64,000 nt of DNA. It comes from Pseudeuparius sepicola (Eukaryota; Arthropoda; Insecta; Coleoptera; Anthribidae). The notes below the pieces were generated by a model. That model made no database searches and had not been told where the DNA came from. It saw only the letters and a list, made by a program, of their open reading frames with translations. The translations under genes were made by a program, and so were the position numbers. Below are positions 58,758-64,000 of this stretch, piece by piece. How positions within the stretch are numbered: position 1 is the stretch's first letter; each line of letters begins with the position of its first letter. The DNA lies in assembly GCA_963920635.1 (NCBI GenBank), contig OY987302.1, positions 41,357,500 to 41,421,499 on the forward strand. The letters are read 5' to 3'.

Positions 58758-59468
58758 GCAGTATACTTTCTGATTTTCAGAGAAATTGTTAGGTTATTAG
58801 TGTCTCCATACATAAAAAGATATTTTAGATTAATCGAGCGAGAAAGATATTTTCTTCAAATTGACAAGCTACTTTATTGTTGGGATGGTGAATAATGTGC
58901 CTCTTGATGAAAGCCACAATGCAGAGAGATTGGAGAATAAGAATATTGTGATCAGCGAATGTCCCAGATTTCCTAATAGTCTAATATGACAACATTTCAC
59001 AATATAATATACATCTACTATGATACCTATTTATTATTTAGTTCATATAGGTAGCTTTGAACGAATCTTATATTCAACTTTATCTAATTGCAAGAATAAG
59101 AATTTAATAACCACAAAGGCTTATATTATGTTTTTTATTCCTCTGGGTGAAAGCTTGAATTAAGACAGAACATTTAATTTTTAATTTTTGAAGAAATTTT
59201 AATTTTTCAAATTTTAACATGTATTTTTCCTTAATGCCATAACTTACCCAAATTGCCACTTCGTTCCTTATTTATCGTTTAGATCAATGGTCTTCGTTTA
59301 TATTTATTAATTGAGAAAGTGCGAGGTTTTTCTAAACCGAAAGCGCTTTGATAACATTTAAAATAATAAATTGTGTGCTAATTTTTCCTTATTTTTATTT
59401 GCATTGTTTATAATTATTCAAGCTTCTCTTCTCAATTATTATGATTCAATTGCTGTGATCTCTATATA
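58758..59468. other. AT-rich DNA, no feature seen
   Basis: Nothing recognised. Confidence 0.4.
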
Positions 59469-59517
59469 CAGGGTCTCTCATTATTAATGAGCCTCTCATT
59501 ATTAATGAGACACCCTG
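59469..59517. mobile_element. Tips-only mariner-type relic, 49 bp
   Basis: TA+CAGGGTCTCTCATTATTAA... and ...TTAATGAGACACCCTG+TA with essentially no interior: the 15-bp palindrome CTCATTATTAATGAG occurs twice, separated by CCT. The two ends of a foldback element have been joined, leaving the TA duplication intact. Confidence 0.7.
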
Positions 59518-60414
59518 TATATGTACAGAGTTCATACAGAAACATATAACTGAACATAACTTTTGCATGTACCTTGGTGGATTGTGGATTTATTATTTTT
59601 ATCGGATAGGTACCCCAAAGAACGTCGAAAAATAGAAAGGCCTGAAGCTTGCTCCAAATTTATGTAAATACCAGACATTAGGCGTGAGGACCAAATGTGG
59701 CGGATACTGTTTGTGAATAATTAACCGCCTGAAATCTGAATCCCGCCATCCCGCCGCTACCGCGGTAGCGACAGAGCCCGTGTGTACGCTACGTGCGGTA
59801 TTTCAGATTATGTAGCTATGCATATTGCATGCGCCTTGCTTTGATCTCCACAAAGGATCAAATTATAATGTATAATGCAAAGGATCCCGCTTCTTTTTAG
59901 AGAGAATTGAGTGGCAAAGGACGTGCATGTATATGCGGATAAAGACATTTGGATTTTTTAGAACTCAAATACTTATTCATAAATGTATGATATCATGTAA
60001 TCTATTATTAATTTATTTTTTGATGATCATATCAACTGGTTAAAATATCATAAAGTAAAATTGCTCTAATAATAATAAATGGCGTTGTTCATCAGTACTA
60101 GTAGGAACATGTTTCACTGGCTCACTGCCTAGGCAAGGTAAAATAGTTATATTTATATTTATCCGCCAAAAAAGTATCTCATCACCTGAAAATCGTGTGA
60201 AATTGCGAAATTTTTGCTTGCAATAAAAAAATGTCAAAATGGCCAATAGGTATTTTCAACAAAAAATGGGCAATCTATAGGTACATGTTTGAGGAATTTT
60301 ATCATTTTTATTAGTCTACATTTTCAACAGCTGAAAAACATATCTACAAATAGTTTTGCATCATGGATTAATTGAACCATTTAGGGCCAGAACCAACATA
60401 AATGGAAATTTGAC
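59518..60414. other. AT-rich DNA, small GC-richer patch
   Basis: About 59735-59800 is GC-richer (CCGCCGCTACCGCGGTAGCG, itself a short palindrome). No exon recognised. Confidence 0.4.
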
Positions 60415-60850
60415 AAGAGAAATGGTTATTAGATTTGTTTCCCTATAGTTGAAGATGGCCGAAGTCAGAAATATGTTGAAAATTGAGTGGGTGTGAATCA
60501 ATCTACAGTATCTATACATATATGTAGAGTGGTCACAAGATATAGTGAGATTTAAGGTTATGAAAGACGGCCAGTACAAGATCGCCCGACAGCTATATGT
60601 ATAGGTACCTACTACTCATGTTAGTAGATCACCGATTTCTGACATTGTGCGACATTCTGCGAAAAACATTTTAAGTCGCCCTGGAATTGGAGCTATAGAG
60701 TTGCTGCTATACTGGTCCTCAGCTGACTAGGGAGCACCATGTAGCCGGTCTACGATTTGCTAAGGAACACATGGGATGAGATATTATTAATGAATGGAGT
60801 AATGTACTATTTACAGATGAGTCAATGAGATATTGCTTGATCGTATTAGA
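60415..60850 (+). pseudogene. Decayed Tc1-like transposase
   Basis: Three frames carry recognisable pieces in the right order. First REMVIRFVSL (helix-turn-helix start, about 60415). Then GVNQSTVS..RVVTRYSEI and YERRPVQDRPTA (60490-60600), matching the recognition helix and the GRPR-like linker. Then RYLLLMLVDHRFLT, GPQLTREHHVAGLRFAKEH and NVLFTDES (60600-60824), ending with the first catalytic aspartate (codon 60816-60818). Stops and frameshifts break it, and the region with the second and third acidic residues is missing. It belongs to the Tc1 branch and is not related closely to the intact DD37D transposase at 27220-28296. Confidence 0.75.
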
Positions 60851-61639
60851 CGTAGGTATATTATTGAGCGATACTCACAGTGCATATTATTAGGCCTTCG
60901 CGGAATTTGACATAGTTCCTATAGTGCTTTCGTATTTAGTGGATAAATTCAATAAAATGTTTGATAGAATATGCCAATTTTCGCCACACTTCCTCACTTT
61001 TTTCGAGCTTTTTTGCGAAAATCGAAAAGGCACGTGTTTTGAATAAAATAAATTTAGTTTAGACATAAAAAATACTCTAGTTACAAGGAACCTTTTACTC
61101 GTCCCTCCCTTACACGTTTTTCTTTTATTTCTATTTTTTTTATTTCTATATTTACAATTATTAACGGTCGTTTTTTTCTTTTAAATTTAGTAATATATAT
61201 GGACCACATAGTAGGTACAACTAATGTGGACCACAAGACAAGAGAAAGCATTGGTGGATTGCTTTTCTGTAAATTTGTGGTATTTTCAACTGAAAGTCGT
61301 TTTTTTCTTAAAAATTGCCTTATGCAACCTGTTTAAATTTAGTACAGCTAATATATAGACCACATAGAACACCTAAAGTGAAAAACAAGGTAAGGCTTTT
61401 TTGGAAATTTGTGGCAAGGGAAGGATTGAAATTTAAAAGATTATTTAAAATTTAGGAAAAAAACAATAAAAATTATTGGCTGCATCGCTATAAAATCTTC
61501 CATAACGCCTATTAGAAAATAAGTTCGAGCAAAATAAAGTATATATCTATTTGTGTTTGTCAAATAATTTGGTACCTACCACTTAATCCGGACTATGAAG
61601 GAAATGTTCAGATGGTTTCTGAGCAAAATCAGCCCACCG
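60851..61639. other. AT-rich DNA, no feature seen
   Basis: No trace of the rest of the Tc1 transposase. TATGTGGACC-type strings occur twice (about 61198 and 61356) as weak direct repeats. Confidence 0.4.
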
Positions 61640-62046
61640 GGGACGGGGAGTAAAATTTAAGGGAGGAGTTTAGATTTTGCACATTTTGACTGTTAAATTT
61701 TAACCAGGGGTAAAGTTGAACCTCCGTAGCACGCCTATGAAGTTATTTAAAGAATGAATGTTATATAAAATTTAAAAAATTGTTTTTTCTATAAATAATT
61801 AATACTTTTAAGTAGTTTAAAATGAGATTACGATGTTTATGAAGTGTGGTAACATTGCAGAATTTAAATTAGGACGGTGGTTGGAACAAGGAACAAGGCC
61901 AGCGGTGCCAAAACTTTAAAAAATCATGGAAAAACGGAAATTTTATTTTTGAGATTTTTTTCTAATTACTTCATAGACGCGCTCCATCAGGGGCTCAAAA
62001 CTTTACCCCTGGTTAAAATGTTTGTACGGGTAAGAAACTCACCCTG
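61640..62046. mobile_element. Partial mariner-type foldback
   Basis: AAATTTTAACCAGGGGTAAA / GTTGAACCTC..ACGCCTATGAAG on the left is the inverse of CTTCATAGACGCGC / CTTTACCCCTGGTTAAAATG on the right. The right end is CTCACCCTG followed by TA (62047-62048); the left tip is degraded. Confidence 0.55.
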
Positions 62047-62204
62047 TAAAAAGTAAGTAACAGACAGGACGAAACAAGAGTGTCGCACAATACCTACCCC
62101 AAATCCATTATAAAATAATAATTTTGAACAATCATAGCGAAGCGCGGCTCTCACACAATCTAGCAATAAGAAAACTTTTTTAAAAGCTTTTATTTAACTT
62201 GCAA

Positions 62205-62232
62205 TGTATGTATGTATGTATGTATGTATGTA
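62205..62232. repeat. (TATG)n microsatellite
   Basis: About seven uninterrupted TATG units immediately upstream of the minisatellite. Confidence 0.9.
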
Positions 62233-62277
62233 ATTTGTTCGGGTGGAATCTTGCAACTCAATTTTGAAGCAGATATC

Positions 62278-62888
62278 TTCAACCGATCGAGCTGAAATTT
62301 TGTACACACGTTTAATTTGGATGACAATGCATGATTATATGTGTGACGTCATTCTAAATCCAACATGGCGGATCACCCAAGATGGCGGACTAGTTAAATT
62401 TCAACCGATCGAGCTGAAATTTTGTACACACGTTTAATTTGGATGACAATGCATGATTATATGTGTGACGTCATTCTAAATCCAACATGGCGGATCACCC
62501 AAGATGGCGGACTAGTTAAATTTCAACCGATCGAGCTGAAATTTTGTACACACGTTTAATTTGGATGACAATGCATGATTATATGTGTGACGTCATTCTA
62601 AATCCAACATGGCGGAACACCCAAGATGGCGGACTAGTTAAATTTCAACCGATCGAGCTGAAATTTTGTACACACGTTTAATTTGGATGACAATGCATGA
62701 TTATATGTGTGACGTCATTCTAAATCCAACATGGCGGAACACTCAAGATGGCGGACTAGTTAAATTTCAACCGATCAAGCTGAAATTTTGTACACACGTT
62801 TAATTTGGATGACAATGCATGATTATATGTGTGACGTCATTCTAAATCCAACATGGCGGAACACCCAAGATGGCGGACTAGTTAATTT
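62278..62888 (+). repeat. Five-copy 122-bp minisatellite
   Basis: Copies start at 62278, 62400, 62522, 62644 and 62766, exactly 122 bp apart. Each contains TTCAACCGATC[GA]AGCTGAAA, TTTTGTACACACGTTTAATT, TGTGACGTCATTCTAAATCC and AACATGGCGGA / AAGATGGCGGACTAGTTAAA. Copies differ at only one or two positions (GGATCACCC against GGAACACCC or GGAACACTC; one GATCAAG), so the array was homogenised or amplified recently. The unit holds a CRE-like TGACGTCA and a repeated ATGGCGGA string. The 64-codon frame across copies is incidental. Confidence 0.95.
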
Positions 62889-62914
62889 TGACTTGTGTAG
62901 TTTGGTGAGATAGG

Positions 62915-63139
62915 CGTCAACAGCATTGGTCTGCAACCTGTCTCGTTGTATATTTAGGCTCCAAGCTCTTCGCGCCTGGTCAAGCATACGTGGCCTTAAG
63001 TAGGGTTAGATCATTAGAAGGTCTCCTCATTGAAGAGCTAGACTGTTCTAAACTAACCGGCAAACGACCTTGCAACAATGATGCGTTAACTGAGATGAAT
63101 AGACTCAGACACCTGGCCAAACTAAAAATTACAAAATAA
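62915..63139 (+). pseudogene. Pif1-like helicase C-terminal fragment
   Basis: In one frame (clear from about 62939) the DNA reads VVYLGSKLFAPGQAYVALSR, VRSLEGLLIEELDCSKLTGK and RPCNNDALTEMNRLRHLAKL, then a TAA stop at 63137-63139. GQAYVALSRVRSLEGL is the hallmark motif near the end of Pif1-family helicases, which in insects occur in Helitron-type elements and in free-standing Pif1-like repeats. Everything upstream (Walker motifs) is missing and replaced by the minisatellite; the frame shifts or ends near 62910. A fragment, not a gene. The stop codon lies within the first bases of the palindrome. Confidence 0.8.
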
Positions 63140-63465
63140 ATTAAAAGTAAAAAAATATTTTTAAAAAAAGCTTTTATTTAAATGCGCTAAAAAGAATAAA
63201 ATAATCTTTTCTTTTAAAACTTTTACTATCAACTTATAACGTCATTCCACAATTTATATGATATAAAAGCTTGTCGCGAGATTTAAGTTTTCAAACTAAG
63301 TAAATACCACTACTTAAATCTCGCGACAAGCTTTTATATCATATAAATTGTGGAATGACGTTATAAGTTGATAGTAAAAGTTTTAAAAGAAAAGATTATT
63401 TTATTCTTTTTAGCGCATTTAAATAAAAGCTTTTTTTAAAAATATTTTTTTACTTTTAATTTATT
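63135..63465. repeat. Perfect 154-bp inverted repeat, 23-bp spacer
   Basis: Arms 63135-63288 and 63312-63465 are exact reverse complements as far as I can check base by base, around a spacer that begins TTTCAAACTAAG. The arms include ATGCGCTAAAAAGAATAAAA, AACTTATAACGTCATTCCAC and AAGCTTGTCGCGAGATTTAA. No target duplication or known transposon end is apparent. Perfection over 154 bp is unusual beside the diverged arms of the other foldbacks here. Confidence 0.95.
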
Positions 63466-63620
63466 ATACTTATAGTCAAGTTTTCGGAATTATTCCATCA
63501 TCAGGACAACTACCATTGGTAATATTTACACATATTTGTTTAGTCTAGAACAATAATCTTTTTCAGTTATTGTTATTCTATTTTCTGTTTAACACAATAT
63601 CACATAATTATTACACTATA

Positions 63621-64000
63621 CAGGGTGATCAGTTAAGGGCGGCCCTCGGCCATTTCTCGGGAACTATGCAACATGTCAACCTTAATTTTTGACATTAATT
63701 CTTAACCTAAAATTTTAATTTTAAAATATAACCTTTATTACACATTTCGCTACTTGTCAATTATATGAATTGTTATTTAGACAAAATAATTTGTTTAACA
63801 ATTAGGTATAATAATAAACACAAAGTTTAAAATAAGTTACCAAAATTTAATGTACCTACACCTATATAAAAAGCAATTAGGTATAAGGTAAATAATTGAT
63901 TATTATTATTTAATATGGCTGTTTCACATTTTGCGAATTTATATATACAACCTCAATTTAGTATGTATAGTCTTTTAATTTATATTAATTCATTATTTAA
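63621..64000 (+). mobile_element. Mariner-type tip running off the window
   Basis: TA+CAGGGTGATCAGTTAAGGGC starts what looks like another foldback element. Its partner end is not in the window, so its extent is unknown; the remainder is AT-rich. Confidence 0.35.

Noticed and set aside
62278..62888. Regular array as a CRISPR-like repeat
   Set aside because: The 122-bp units are contiguous with no variable spacers, in a eukaryotic genome; it is a minisatellite.

Overview
This is a 64-kb piece of an AT-rich animal genome, almost certainly an insect. The evidence is the set of mobile elements: Tc1/mariner-type transposons and foldback elements flanked by TA, a jockey-like non-LTR retrotransposon, a Penelope-like GIY-YIG remnant, a Pif1-type helicase remnant, hAT-type ends, the insect-wide AACCGACTTCAAAAAAGG repeat and very frequent TAGGTA/TACCTA words. 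The order (beetle, moth or other) cannot be settled from this sequence. No complete host gene is visible. The window reads as intergenic or intronic DNA with a few isolated, exon-like islands.

Layout. 1-9 kb: AT-rich DNA with a hairpin (811-938), an imperfectly duplicated dispersed repeat (1905-2330), a frameshifted Penelope-like remnant (3703-4022) abutting a 152-bp hairpin element (4022-4173), and a cluster of ACGT cores (8629-8990). 9.5-13.5 kb: a possible minus-strand terminal exon, then two nested duplications (165 bp and about 750 bp) carrying TATA boxes and splice-like signals. 15-25 kb: foldback elements, including a complete 1230-bp copy (19196-20425) and related partial copies. 26.8-28.7 kb: an intact, apparently young mariner-like transposon with about 370-bp terminal inverted repeats and a 358-residue DD37D transposase, the only full-length protein in the window. 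It is followed by a CpG-rich island with a possible first coding exon.

30.4-34.0 kb: a candidate 3.6-kb element with 30-bp inverted ends and a 6-bp direct repeat. 35.9-39.7 kb: two very long foldback elements, one holding a nested TTAA-flanked element. 40-55 kb: mostly featureless, with a hAT-type non-autonomous element (49759-50569) next to a GC-rich patch and a convincing 135-bp exon candidate (50870-51004, minus). 55.1-57.2 kb: a foldback element containing a 5'-truncated jockey-like insertion with an 11-bp target duplication. 60.4-60.9 kb: a decayed Tc1 transposase. 62.2-63.5 kb: a microsatellite, five copies of a 122-bp minisatellite, a Pif1-like helicase C-terminus and a perfect 154-bp inverted repeat.

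Nothing here looks like a new multi-gene system. The strongest observations are nested insertions whose empty sites survive in the opposite arm of the host palindrome, the perfect palindrome, the intact mariner, tips-only transposon relics, and a handful of orphan exon candidates that need transcript or homology evidence. Short open reading frames inside palindrome arms are mirror artefacts and were left out.
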